A DNA stretch of 20,046 nt from the NCBI GenBank assembly GCA_964458125.1, contig CAYWHE010000056.1, positions 1 through 20,046 on the forward strand, read 5' to 3'. Shown here in pieces: positions 1 to 6,937 of the stretch (position 1 is the stretch's first letter; each line of letters begins with the position of its first letter). The translations under genes were made by a program, and so were the position numbers. This DNA is from CAYWHE01 sp964458125 (GTDB taxonomy: Bacteria > Bacteroidota > Bacteroidia > AKYH767-A > OLB10). Under the pieces are notes generated by a model. It did no database searches. It saw nothing but the letters and a program-made list of their open reading frames with translations, and was not told the origin of the DNA.

Positions 1-50
1 CGTAGTCGAATGAATCCCGTCTCGCCTGAGGCGAGACGGGATCGCTTCAA
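1..50. repeat. Hairpin-forming intergenic repeat, unit 1
   Basis: The unit begins with a 19-base block that is repeated exactly at 122-140 (CGTAGTCGAATGAATCCCG). It runs into a perfect stem-loop: 14-26 pairs with 30-42 over 13 bp (ATCCCGTCTCGCC and its complement), around a TGA loop. The tail CGGGAT..TTCAA is also shared with unit 2. There is no T-run, so this does not look like a simple terminator. It resembles the small REP- or MITE-like palindromes found between genes of many bacteria. The window starts at the first base of the unit, so the array may continue to the left. Confidence 0.7.
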
Positions 51-88
51 TACTCCGCTGCTTGCAGCACAATTTTTCAATTCGACTT

Positions 89-122
89 GACTTTTACAAG
101 GACAAAGTCCGAAGTGAAAGTC
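89..122. repeat. Imperfect stem-loop between the two repeat units
   Basis: Bases 89-97 pair with 114-122 (GACTTTTAC with GTGAAAGTC, one G-T wobble). After an internal loop, GGAC at 100-103 pairs with GTCC at 107-110 around an AAA loop. Upstream, ATTCGACT at 80-87 is the complement of AGTCGAAT at 4-11 and 125-132, so the outer repeats can also pair with this middle segment. This suggests that the whole 1-168 stretch is one compound palindromic element. Confidence 0.5.
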
Positions 123-168
123 GTAGTCGAATGAATCCCGGTCGCGAAGCGAATCGGGATGGGTTCAA
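122..168. repeat. Hairpin-forming intergenic repeat, unit 2
   Basis: The first 19 bases are identical to unit 1. The hairpin arm has diverged but still folds: ATCCCG at 135-140 pairs with CGGGAT at 155-160. A wobble and a T-A pair follow, then CGC at 143-145 pairs with GCG at 149-151 around a GAA loop, with one bulged A. The changed bases keep the structure, which points to selection on the hairpin or to transposition of hairpin-shaped units. It ends in the same TTCAA tail as unit 1. Confidence 0.65.
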
Positions 169-505
169 CTCTTGCCCTGGGGTTCATACCCTTGATTCCC
201 GGTAAAAAATATTTTTCAGGTCATTATTCTTTTTTCAACCGGGAGCACTTTATCTCAGGGGGTAATTGACTTTTTAAACCTGGCATACGCCGTTCAAACC
301 TATGGAGAAGATGTAAATATAAAATTCTTTTTTTGATCCCTGATACATCCATCCTATCAAAAAACAAAAATAAATTGGATTCCGCCGGGAATAAATATTC
401 ACCCTGAAGGAGGATCGGTTTGGAGATGCTGATTGTCCGGTTCGTCTCAAAGCCTGTTTCCCGTGCAGGATGGAAAACAGGGTTTCTGTACCGGGAGATT
501 TGCCA

Positions 506-536
506 ACCCTGCCCGTTCACGCAGAGGCGGGTTTTT
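506..536 (+). terminator. Possible intrinsic terminator
   Basis: ACCC-GCC (506-513, one bulged T) pairs with GGCGGGT (526-532) over seven base pairs, and the right arm runs into five T residues at 532-536. The shape fits a rho-independent terminator reading rightwards. It would close any transcript from the hairpin-rich region upstream and separate it from the promoter at 559. The bulge and long loop make it only moderately convincing. Confidence 0.35.
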
Positions 537-558
537 CCGGTTATTCAAACCCTATCCT

Positions 559-566
559 TATCTTTG
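559..566 (+). promoter_or_regulatory. Bacteroidota -7 box for the 582 gene
   Basis: TATCTTTG matches TAnnTTTG exactly and lies 15 bases ahead of the ATG at 582, giving a leader of about ten bases. No exact TTTG -33 box sits 19-21 bases upstream; the nearest is TTTC. The position favours the ATG at 582 over the earlier TTG at 420. Confidence 0.45.
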
Positions 567-581
567 TCCAAAGAAAAATGC

Positions 582-788
582 ATGAGTAACCGGAGAAGAA
601 TCATTATTGTCACCATTTCCATTTGTATAGGTTCCCTGATGTCCGTTGGTTTGTTTTACAAGCGCGGTAACGGAAACCTGGACAACAACGCCGTTCTGAA
701 CCTGGTGACCAACTTTGTTTTCAGCCTGGTCATCGTCCTCGCCATCGGGATGTTTTTTGTCTGGAATAATAAAAAGGGGAAATCCTGA
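582..788 (+). CDS. Small two-helix membrane protein, function unknown
   Basis: This is a 68-residue hypothetical protein that I do not recognise. It starts MSNRRR, a positive-inside N-terminus. One hydrophobic helix spans about residues 7-26, then a short polar loop rich in Gly, Asn and Asp (about 27-40) follows. A second helix spans about 41-63, and the protein ends in a basic tail (NNKKGKS). Both ends are therefore probably cytoplasmic. I chose the ATG at 582 because a TATCTTTG -7 box lies just upstream. The same frame extends back to a TTG at 420 with an AGGAGG six bases before it, which would add 54 residues, but those read like translated non-coding DNA. The gene converges on tyrS with a hairpin between them. 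There is no neighbour that hints at a role. Confidence 0.55.
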   Translation: MSNRRRIIIVTISICIGSLMSVGLFYKRGNGNLDNNAVLNLVTNFVFSLVIVLAIGMFFVWNNKKGKS

Positions 789-791
789 CAG

Positions 792-824
792 TGCCGGTTC
801 CTTGGTTATGGAGGTAAACCGGCA
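792..824. terminator. Hairpin between convergent genes
   Basis: TGCCGGTT (792-799) pairs perfectly with AACCGGCA (817-824). After a two-base bulge, CCTT at 800-803 pairs with GAGG at 811-814. It sits between the ends of the membrane-protein gene and tyrS and could stop transcription from both sides. Neither side has a T-run, so it may instead stabilise 3' ends. Confidence 0.45.
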
Positions 825-834
825 TTGAACTGAT

Positions 835-2115
835 TCAGGTACTCCTGATGATGAAATAATTTTTCTTTCCCTTTTGTACAAGCAGGTATTTACCCTTAAG
901 CAGGAAGGATGCGTTAATCACCTGGTTCGGGTCTTCGGTTTTTTCCTTGTTCAGGCTCACTCCTCCGCCCTGCATCATTTTCCGTGCTTCGCCCCTGGAG
1001 GAAAAAATTCCCGACCTGTCGGCCAGCAGGTCAAGAACGGGAATGCCGTTGTTCAGATCCGTCAGCGGAATATCCACATGAGGTACGCCCTCAAATACGT
1101 GCAGGAAGGTTTTTTCATCGAGTTTTTTAAGGGTTTCCGTTGTTCCTTTTCCGAAAAGGATTTCCGATGCTTCCAGGGCCATTTCATAATCCCCGGTGGA
1201 ATGTACGCGGATGGTCAGTTCCCTGGCCAGTTCCTTTTGCATCTGCCGGAGATGCACAGCCTTCCGGTGTCCGGCTTCCAGGTCTTCAATCTCAGATTTG
1301 GTCCGTAAACTGAAAATGCGGAATAATTTCGGAATGTCCTCGTCGCTGCAGTTAAGCCAGAACTGGTAAAATTTGTATGGCGAGGTCAGATCCGGATCCA
1401 GCCATACGTTGCCTTCTTCCGTTTTTCCGAACTTGGATCCATCCGCCTTGGTCAGCAGGGGACAGGTCAGACCCATGGCGCCATACCCGGCTTTTTTGCG
1501 GATCAGTTCAATACCCGTGGTGATGTTTCCCCACTGGTCGGAACCACCCATTTGCAGGACACAGTTTTTGTTTTCAAACAGCCAGAAAAAATCATAGGCC
1601 TGCATGAGCAGGTAATTGAATTCGGTGAACGACAGTTCCGTCTCCAGCCTTTTCTTTATAAATCCCTTGCTGAGCAGGTAGTTGATGGTCAAATGCTTAC
1701 CAACTTCGCGAAGGAAGGTAAGCACATTCATGCTTTTATGCCAGTCGTAATTATTGATGATTTCGGCCGGGTTATCGATGGCATTGAAGTCGAGGAAATG
1801 ACTGAGCTGTTTTTTAATACCGTCCAGGTTGCGTGAAACCTCTTCACCGGTCAGGAGCTTCCGTTCGGCCGCTTTGCCCGAAGGATCCCCGATCATGGCT
1901 GTAGCTCCGCCGACGACGGCTATAGGCTTATGGCCGCCACGTTGCAGGTGAACCAGCAACATGATGGGCACCAGGTGGCCGATGTGCAGGGAGGAGGCCG
2001 TAGGATCAAAACCGGCATAACCGGTGATCCGTATGTCGGATTTATCGATATTATCAACATCGGGTGTGGCATCGTTGATCAGCCCCCTCCACCGGAGTTC
2101 TTCAATAAAATGCAT
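835..2115 (-). CDS. tyrS: Tyrosyl-tRNA synthetase
   Basis: This enzyme charges tRNA-Tyr with tyrosine in the cytoplasm, in two steps through tyrosyl-adenylate. The 426-residue protein has the class I signature HIGH at residues 44-47. The second ATP-binding motif is KFGKT at 228-232, in place of the commoner KFGKS. GGSDQWGNI at about 190-198 belongs to the tyrosine-binding core. The C-terminal part, about residues 355-420 (from VLDLLADRSG onward), is the S4-like RNA-binding domain that grips the tRNA. The length is normal for bacterial TyrRS. The ATG at 2115 gives the family N-terminus (FIEELRWRG) directly. The gene appears to stand alone. A TATTTTTG -7 box lies 27 bases upstream inside an inverted repeat, and I see no T-box-like leader: the predicted leader is only about 20 bases. 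Confidence 0.97.
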   Translation of the reverse strand: MHFIEELRWRGLINDATPDVDNIDKSDIRITGYAGFDPTASSLHIGHLVPIMLLVHLQRGGHKPIAVVGGATAMIGDPSGKAAERKLLTGEEVSRNLDGIKKQLSHFLDFNAIDNPAEIINNYDWHKSMNVLTFLREVGKHLTINYLLSKGFIKKRLETELSFTEFNYLLMQAYDFFWLFENKNCVLQMGGSDQWGNITTGIELIRKKAGYGAMGLTCPLLTKADGSKFGKTEEGNVWLDPDLTSPYKFYQFWLNCSDEDIPKLFRIFSLRTKSEIEDLEAGHRKAVHLRQMQKELARELTIRVHSTGDYEMALEASEILFGKGTTETLKKLDEKTFLHVFEGVPHVDIPLTDLNNGIPVLDLLADRSGIFSSRGEARKMMQGGGVSLNKEKTEDPNQVINASFLLKGKYLLVQKGKKNYFIIRST

Positions 2116-2128
2116 AACAGTTTAAATT

Positions 2129-2160
2129 CCTGAATGAAGCGCAAAAATAATATATTCAGG
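2129..2160 (-). promoter_or_regulatory. tyrS promoter framed by an inverted repeat
   Basis: On the minus strand 2149-2142 reads TATTTTTG, an exact TAnnTTTG -7 box, about 27 bases before the tyrS ATG. It lies between perfect 7-bp arms, CCTGAAT at 2129-2135 and ATTCAGG at 2154-2160. The arms straddle the box and the likely transcription start, so they could bind a regulator or fold at the RNA 5' end. No TTTG -33 box is evident 19 bases upstream. Confidence 0.45.
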
Positions 2161-2234
2161 CATTGATGCCCGGTTAAAAATAATATTGACGGGAACGGTT
2201 GATTTTAATTCATCGTTTTTCATCACCTGTGCCT

Positions 2235-2275
2235 TTACCTTTTCCGGTCTTGTATAGATTTAAAGGAGAAGGTAA
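2235..2275. repeat. 11-bp inverted repeat in the tyrS/SDR intergenic region
   Basis: TTACCTTTTCC (2235-2245) and GGAGAAGGTAA (2265-2275) are complementary at 10 of 11 positions; the exception is a G-T wobble. The loop is 19 bases and AT-rich. No T-run follows on either strand, so a terminator is unlikely. The rest of the 2116-2425 spacer contains the two promoters described separately and nothing else I can support. Confidence 0.45.
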
Positions 2276-2372
2276 CCCTGTCATATGTTGATTTTTTATA
2301 CTGGCGCCCTCACCAAAAAAAATAAAAATGAGCCCCGGCCCAGATTTATCCCTGAAGCTGTGCATCCCTTTG

Positions 2373-2380
2373 TATTTTTG
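2373..2380 (+). promoter_or_regulatory. Bacteroidota -7 box for the SDR-pbpC operon
   Basis: TATTTTTG matches TAnnTTTG exactly, 46 bases before the ATG at 2426, so the leader would be about 38-40 bases. The frame of the downstream gene is open back to 2285, but this box would lie inside that extension, which argues for the start at 2426. The -33 region is weak. Confidence 0.45.
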
Positions 2381-2425
2381 TGCGGTGAACGGAAATCGTT
2401 TTCCATTCAAAACGGAATATCGCAA

Positions 2426-3424
2426 ATGATCCTTGTCACAGGCGCAAACGGTTTGCTGGGCTCGCGCCTCCTGTTCGACCTGGCCAGCCGCGGTCATGCT
2501 CCCCGCGCTTTCCGTCGAAAAGGCGGAGATGATTCCCTGTTGGAGTTTTATTTCAGGGATCACCCCGGATTGTTTGCCCGTCTGGAACGCGTGGACGGGG
2601 ACGTGCGGGATGTGTTTTCCCTGGAAGAGGCCATGAAGGGTGTTGAGCAGGTGTATCACTGCGCTGCAAGGGTATCTTTTTCACCGGCTTCCTACCGTGA
2701 TCTCATGCAGGTGAACATGGAGGGTACGGCCAACGTGGTGAACATGTGCCTCGAAGCAGGCGTCAAAAAACTTTGTCATGTCAGTTCCGTAGCGGCCATC
2801 GGGCGTACCCTTGACGGTGAACACATTACCGAAGAAACACTCTGGAAGAGATCAAAGCTGAACTCCGCCTACGCCATCAGCAAATATGGTGCGGAAAGAG
2901 AAGTGTGGAGGGGCATGGCCGAGGGCCTGGATGCTGTTATTGTGAATCCTTCCGTCATCCTGGGGAGGGGAAACTGGATGCAGGGCAGTGCCTCCATGAT
3001 CCGGAAAATATATGAGGGTCTCCGATTTTACACCACCGGTGTGAATGGTTTTGTGGACGTGGAAGATGTCAGCAGGGCCATGATTCTGCTGATGGAAAGT
3101 CCTGTTTCAGGAGAAAGGTTTATTCTGAATTCGGAAAACATGAAATACCAGGATTTTTTTTCCCTGGCGGCCGGTTTTCTTCAACGACCCGCACCAACTT
3201 TCCGGGCCGGCCCCATACTCAGTAATTTGGCCTGGAGGTTCGAAAAAATGAAAAGCCTGGTTACCGGACGGGAGCCGCTGGTGACACGAGAAACGGCACG
3301 GACGGCCAACAACCGGTATTTTTACAGCAATGAAAAGGTGGTCCGGCAGTTGGGGCTGTCCTTTATCCCGGTTGAAAAAAGTCTTCAGAAACTGTGTGCG
3401 CAGTTTTTAGCCGAACGGCCATAA
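2426..3424 (+). CDS. Extended SDR: NAD(P)-dependent epimerase/dehydratase/reductase
   Basis: This is a 332-residue Rossmann-fold enzyme of the extended short-chain dehydrogenase group, the family that holds sugar-nucleotide epimerases, dihydroflavonol-4-reductase-like and 3-beta-HSD-like enzymes. The N-terminus carries the cofactor glycine motif VTGANGLLG (residues 4-12). VDGDVRD at 56-62 is the adenine-site acidic pair. HVSSVAAIGR at 118-127 supplies the active-site serine. YAISK at 149-153 is the catalytic Tyr/Lys pair. The C-terminal substrate half is unremarkable, so the substrate is unknown. Spacing of motifs and the short sequence between them look more like the reductase-like branch (NAD-dependent 4-reductases) than a nucleotide-sugar epimerase, but this is inference. 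The ATG at 2426 places the Rossmann motif at the extreme N-terminus, as expected. pbpC starts 46 bases downstream on the same strand without a terminator, so they are probably cotranscribed. Confidence 0.85.
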   Translation: MILVTGANGLLGSRLLFDLASRGHAPRAFRRKGGDDSLLEFYFRDHPGLFARLERVDGDVRDVFSLEEAMKGVEQVYHCAARVSFSPASYRDLMQVNMEGTANVVNMCLEAGVKKLCHVSSVAAIGRTLDGEHITEETLWKRSKLNSAYAISKYGAEREVWRGMAEGLDAVIVNPSVILGRGNWMQGSASMIRKIYEGLRFYTTGVNGFVDVEDVSRAMILLMESPVSGERFILNSENMKYQDFFSLAAGFLQRPAPTFRAGPILSNLAWRFEKMKSLVTGREPLVTRETARTANNRYFYSNEKVVRQLGLSFIPVEKSLQKLCAQFLAERP

Positions 3425-3470
3425 TATTTTGCAGAGAACATTGTTGTTGCACCAACATGCCCGGCCCTGG

Positions 3471-5765
3471 ATGAAAAAATTTTTGAAAAGAATATTGGCT
3501 GCTGTTTTGTTGGCGATGTTGCTGTTCCTGTTGCTCGACATCCTTTTTCCCCTGGAGGTTAAAGTTCCGTATGCCCGCGTGGTGACGGCCTCAGACGGAC
3601 AGGTATTGTATGCCGGTCTGAGTACGGATGAAAAGTGGAGAATGAAAATGGAGCCGGACGAAAGGCCGGTCAGTATGATCCCCGCCCTGCTCTTTAAAGA
3701 AGACAGGCACTTCTATTATCATCCGGGCATAGATCCGGCCGCGCTGATCCGTGCCGTCTTTCGGAATTTCCGGGAGGGTAAAAAAACCTCCGGGGCATCG
3801 ACCATCACCATGCAGGTGGCCCGGTTGCTATTTCCTGCCCCGCGGACATACGGCAACAAGTTCAGGGAAATGTTCCGGTCCCTGCAACTGGAAATGCATT
3901 ACACGAAGGAGGAAATCCTGCAGTTATACCTCGACCTGTTGCCTTTTGGAGGTAATATGGAAGGGCTGAAGGCCGCATCACTGCTTTATTTTGGCAAGCC
4001 ACCCGCCTTGCTCAGCCTGGCCCAGGTGGTTACCCTGACCATCATACCCAACCGTCCATCCTCATTGAAACCGGGTAAGAACGATGGGTATCTTCAACAG
4101 GAAAGAAATAAGTGGCTGAACCGGATGAGGGAGGCGGCTGTTTTTAACCCGGATGAAATCAGGGATGCGCTTGCCGAGCCCGTTTCCATCAGGCGACTGA
4201 ATGCACCCCGTGAGACACCCCAGTTTGCCTTGCAGATGATGCGCAGGTTTCCGCAACAACCCACCCTGCATACCACGATCAGGGTGCCGCTGCAACGGAA
4301 GGCTGAGGCGATCACCTTCCAGTACATGAAAAGACTCAGGCAGATGAATATTCATAATGCCGCCGTGCTGGTGGTGGAAAATAAATCAAGCCGCGTGAGG
4401 GCTTATGTGGGTTCGGCGGATTTCAGCGATGCAGCCCATGCCGGTGAAGTGGACGGGGTGATGGCTGTCCGTTCGCCGGGAAGCACCTTGAAACCGCTGG
4501 TTTACGGACTGGCTATGGATGAAGGCGTGATTACACCGAAAACCGTGCTCCTGGATGTGCCTGTAAATTTTGCCGGTTACAGGCCTGAAAACTACAACAA
4601 CCTGTTTAACGGAAAGGTAACCGCCGAAAAGGCATTGGCTTTTTCCCTGAATGTTCCTGCGGTAAAAATGCTGAATGCCGTTGGTGTTGATGATTTTTGC
4701 AATAAGCTGAACCAGGCAGGTTTTGTTTCCGTCTGGAGAAATAAAAAAAATATGGGCCTGAGCATGGTACTCGGTGGATGCGGAGTGACGTTGTTTGAAC
4801 TGGCCGGGTTGTATGCATGTCTGGCCAACGAAGGCCTTTACAGGCCCTTAAAATTGATGGAATCCGATACGGGTAACGATTCAACCCGGCTGCTGGCGCC
4901 CGGCGCCTCCTGGATGTTGTCTGAAATCCTCACCCTGCCCTTACGTCCGGATTTACCCAACCATTACGAAAGCACTATGCACTTGCCCAGGGTGGCCTGG
5001 AAAACAGGCACCTCCTATGGCCGGCGGGATGCCTGGAGCATCGGATACAACCGGACCTATACCATTGCCGTTTGGGTCGGGAATTTTGACGGAACCGGTG
5101 TACCGGAATTATCGGGCGCCGACATCGCCACCCCGTTGTTGTTTCAACTGTTCAACAGCATTGATTACAATTCCTCCGGCAGCTGGTTTGTTCCTCCTGC
5201 ACAACTTGATTTCAGACTGGTATGTCCCGAAACGGGCTTGCCTCCGGGGGAAAATTGTACGGACCAGGTGAGCGATTATTTTATCCCTGGAGTGTCCCCG
5301 TATCAGAAATGCACGCACCTCAGGGAGTATTTTTTATCCGCCGATGGAAGTTACTCCTACTGTATGCAGTGTCTCCCAGCGGACGGGTACAGGAGAAAGA
5401 AATTTTCCGCGGAGGACCCTGCCCTCATGGCCTGGTACCGGGCATCACATACGGAGTATCCGGCACCTCCGCCCCACAATCCCGCCTGTACGCGCGTGTT
5501 GCAGGAATCTCCGCCGGTTATAACGTCCCCTCTGAATGATAAAGAGTACCTTTTACAGAAGGGTCAGGAAGAAGTGCTGGAGCTTAAATGCCAGGTTTCA
5601 ACGGAGGTAAGCGAAGTCTACTGGTATATAGACAATCGTTTTTTTAAAAAAGTGAATCCTGCGGAAACGGTTTTCTTTCAGCCCCACGCAGGCATCTGCA
5701 AAATATCCTGCAGCGATGACCAGGGCCGCAATGTCAACTGCACCATAACGGTAACCTTTTACTGA
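3471..5765 (+). CDS. pbpC: Penicillin-binding protein 1C, bifunctional peptidoglycan synthase
   Basis: This class A penicillin-binding protein of 764 residues polymerises and cross-links peptidoglycan on the outer face of the inner membrane. A single membrane anchor spans about residues 7-27. The GT51 glycosyltransferase domain (about 55-230) has the motif EDRHFYYHPG at 77-86, with Glu77 as the likely catalytic base, and GASTITMQVAR at 108-118. The transpeptidase domain carries SxxK at Ser338-Lys341 (in SPGSTLKP), SLN at 392-394 and KTGTS at 511-515. A Cys-rich linker (about 585-640) and a C-terminal beta-domain (about 690-764) fit the BiPBP_C domain of the PBP1C subfamily. The ATG at 3471 puts basic residues just before the anchor; a TTG at 3429 would add 14 residues and is less likely. 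In many bacteria pbpC sits beside an alpha-2-macroglobulin gene; none is visible here. It ends two bases from the end of the convergent thioesterase gene. Confidence 0.93.
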   Translation: MKKFLKRILAAVLLAMLLFLLLDILFPLEVKVPYARVVTASDGQVLYAGLSTDEKWRMKMEPDERPVSMIPALLFKEDRHFYYHPGIDPAALIRAVFRNFREGKKTSGASTITMQVARLLFPAPRTYGNKFREMFRSLQLEMHYTKEEILQLYLDLLPFGGNMEGLKAASLLYFGKPPALLSLAQVVTLTIIPNRPSSLKPGKNDGYLQQERNKWLNRMREAAVFNPDEIRDALAEPVSIRRLNAPRETPQFALQMMRRFPQQPTLHTTIRVPLQRKAEAITFQYMKRLRQMNIHNAAVLVVENKSSRVRAYVGSADFSDAAHAGEVDGVMAVRSPGSTLKPLVYGLAMDEGVITPKTVLLDVPVNFAGYRPENYNNLFNGKVTAEKALAFSLNVPAVKMLNAVGVDDFCNKLNQAGFVSVWRNKKNMGLSMVLGGCGVTLFELAGLYACLANEGLYRPLKLMESDTGNDSTRLLAPGASWMLSEILTLPLRPDLPNHYESTMHLPRVAWKTGTSYGRRDAWSIGYNRTYTIAVWVGNFDGTGVPELSGADIATPLLFQLFNSIDYNSSGSWFVPPAQLDFRLVCPETGLPPGENCTDQVSDYFIPGVSPYQKCTHLREYFLSADGSYSYCMQCLPADGYRRKKFSAEDPALMAWYRASHTEYPAPPPHNPACTRVLQESPPVITSPLNDKEYLLQKGQEEVLELKCQVSTEVSEVYWYIDNRFFKKVNPAETVFFQPHAGICKISCSDDQGRNVNCTITVTFY

Positions 5766-5767
5766 AT

Positions 5768-6193
5768 TCAGGAATTTTCCTCCAGCCAGTTCTTGCCGGT
5801 CCGGTATACAATGCCTTTAAACAGTGCCACCCCGGTTCCATCCTGCCGGGTCACCTGGATATCGTATACAGCAATTTTATTGGTCAGGCTGACTTCTTTT
5901 GCTGTTGCCCGGAGCAGTTCACCTTCACCGACCTGGCCGGTATAGGTCATCGAACCTTCAATGGAAACGCTTTTGCGCCCGTGGGAGTTGGAAGCAAAAG
6001 CCAGGGCACTGTCGGCAAGGGAAAAGGAAATGCCCCCGTGAAGTATTCCGAAACCGTTGAGCATTTCTTTACGGGTTATCATGGAAAGGATACAATGCCC
6101 TTCCCCGATCTCCACCCGTTCAATACCCAGCCACTGGCTGAACCAGTCCCGGTCGTACATGAATCCAACTATTTTCTCGGCTTTCGTCTGCAT
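5768..6193 (-). CDS. PaaI-like hotdog-fold acyl-CoA thioesterase
   Basis: This small cytoplasmic protein (141 residues) is of the hotdog superfamily, PaaI-like branch, which hydrolyses acyl- or aryl-acyl-CoA thioesters. The signature NGFGILHGG spans residues 46-54, followed by the helix FSLADSALAFAS. Asp61 in that helix is at the position of the catalytic acid in this branch. The C-terminal strands (from about residue 74) complete a single hotdog domain of normal length. Family members act in phenylacetate degradation or as general housekeeping thioesterases. Here no phenylacetate operon is visible nearby, and the only other acyl-CoA enzyme is the dehydrogenase at 11157, on a separate transcript. 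The ATG at 6193 is preceded by an AT-rich segment; a weak TACCTTGC sequence at 6223-6216 on this strand could be its -7 box. The stop codon shares a palindrome with that of pbpC. Confidence 0.88.
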   Translation of the reverse strand: MQTKAEKIVGFMYDRDWFSQWLGIERVEIGEGHCILSMITRKEMLNGFGILHGGISFSLADSALAFASNSHGRKSVSIEGSMTYTGQVGEGELLRATAKEVSLTNKIAVYDIQVTRQDGTGVALFKGIVYRTGKNWLEENS

Positions 6194-6214
6194 GTTTTTT
6201 TACTGTTTGAGTCT

Positions 6215-6300
6215 GGCAAGGTAAGGAGGAAAAACAGGGCTCTTGCCTTCGGATAAATAATTTCTTTCCCGCCTGATTTAAACCGTTCAGCCAGGCAAGG
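6215..6300. promoter_or_regulatory. Repeated GGCAAG words in a divergent control region
   Basis: GGCAAG occurs at 6215-6220 and 6294-6299, and in inverted form as CTTGCC at 6242-6247. The last two extend to a perfect 7-bp inverted repeat (CTTGCCT at 6242-6248 and AGGCAAG at 6293-6299). They lie between the thioesterase gene and the unknown gene at 6421, which face away from each other. Repeated half-sites here could be an operator, but chance cannot be excluded for so short a word. Confidence 0.25.
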
Positions 6301-6420
6301 GAGGGTATGCAGGCCCGATTCAGTCAATTAACATCCATAGGTGAATAAGTTTTCCTGGTTGGCCCGAAGCCAGGATTTCTTTCCGGTAATTTTACTACTG
6401 AATAAAGGTCGAATTTCTGT

Positions 6421-6882
6421 ATGGCAGTAAAACCCAATAAAAACCAGGACCCGGGTTCATCCCGGAAGTCACAGGAGGTCCTGATACCGGGGCTCCGGAA
6501 GCTGTCACCCGGACGGAAAGGAAAAACCGGCCTGGACCCCATGCTGATTCCTGAAAAAATTAGGCTACCGGAAACCAACCCCAAAACCGTTACCACATAC
6601 GACATACTGGATATGAAATCAAAAAAAATCATCGCGCATATCGGTGAGAATATCAGCGACCTGGCGTCCATTAATCCATTGGAGGAAGGAGGATTTGGAC
6701 TGGACCACCCGGGCGTGAAGACGAGGATGAAAGGAAAAAAAAACGCTAAATCCTTTTTACAAACGGAAACCAACGCAGCCGTGAAGGATTATTCGGCTGT
6801 ATTACAGGATCTTATGTCGGTTATGGAGAAATTAGCCGAGAACAGGAAACAGGTTTTTTCCGAATTATCCAAAAAAAGTTAA
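6421..6882 (+). CDS. Basic hypothetical protein, function unknown
   Basis: This is a 153-residue protein that I do not recognise. The first 60 residues are rich in Lys, Arg, Pro, Gly and Ser and look disordered. There is then a short segment, DILDMKSKKIIAHIG (61-75), and a Gly-rich turn (about 89-98). A predominantly helical C-terminus (about 113-150, Glu/Lys-rich with regular Leu and Val) could form a coiled coil. There is no signal peptide, membrane helix or known catalytic motif. Codon use looks like that of its neighbours. The alpha-oxoamine synthase-like gene starts 55 bases downstream on the same strand, with no terminator between, so the two may be cotranscribed. A 7-bp hairpin (6354-6360 with 6368-6374) precedes the start. 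I chose the ATG at 6421 as the first in the open frame; Met41 is an alternative start. Confidence 0.5.
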   Translation: MAVKPNKNQDPGSSRKSQEVLIPGLRKLSPGRKGKTGLDPMLIPEKIRLPETNPKTVTTYDILDMKSKKIIAHIGENISDLASINPLEEGGFGLDHPGVKTRMKGKKNAKSFLQTETNAAVKDYSAVLQDLMSVMEKLAENRKQVFSELSKKS

Positions 6883-6937
6883 ATTTGACCCCTCCGGGTA
6901 TTTTTTTCCTGGGATCGACCCTTATGAAGCACTCTCT

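Larger units (their letters stand above)
161..581. other. Gene-free stretch with successive hairpins
   Basis: I find no convincing coding sequence here. Bases 169-420 are AT-rich with no structure I can support. From about 423 three hairpins follow one another: 423-428 with 443-448 (6 bp, one wobble), 453-462 with 72-81 of the same hundred block, that is CCTGTTT at 453-459 with AAACAGG at 475-481 extended by two pairs after a mismatch, and the T-tailed one at 506-536. This could be a small non-coding RNA or an untranslated leader. I recognise no known riboswitch or RNA family. A run AGGAGG at 408-413 precedes a TTG at 420 that opens a frame into the next gene, but that extension looks non-protein-like. 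Confidence 0.3.

Noticed and set aside
1..168. CRISPR array
   Set aside because: Only two repeat units, the spacing contains another hairpin, and there are no equal-length spacers or cas genes.
224..520. Minus-strand open frame of 98 codons in the left intergenic region
   Set aside because: No motif, no promoter, and it overlaps a hairpin-rich stretch; composition is not protein-like.
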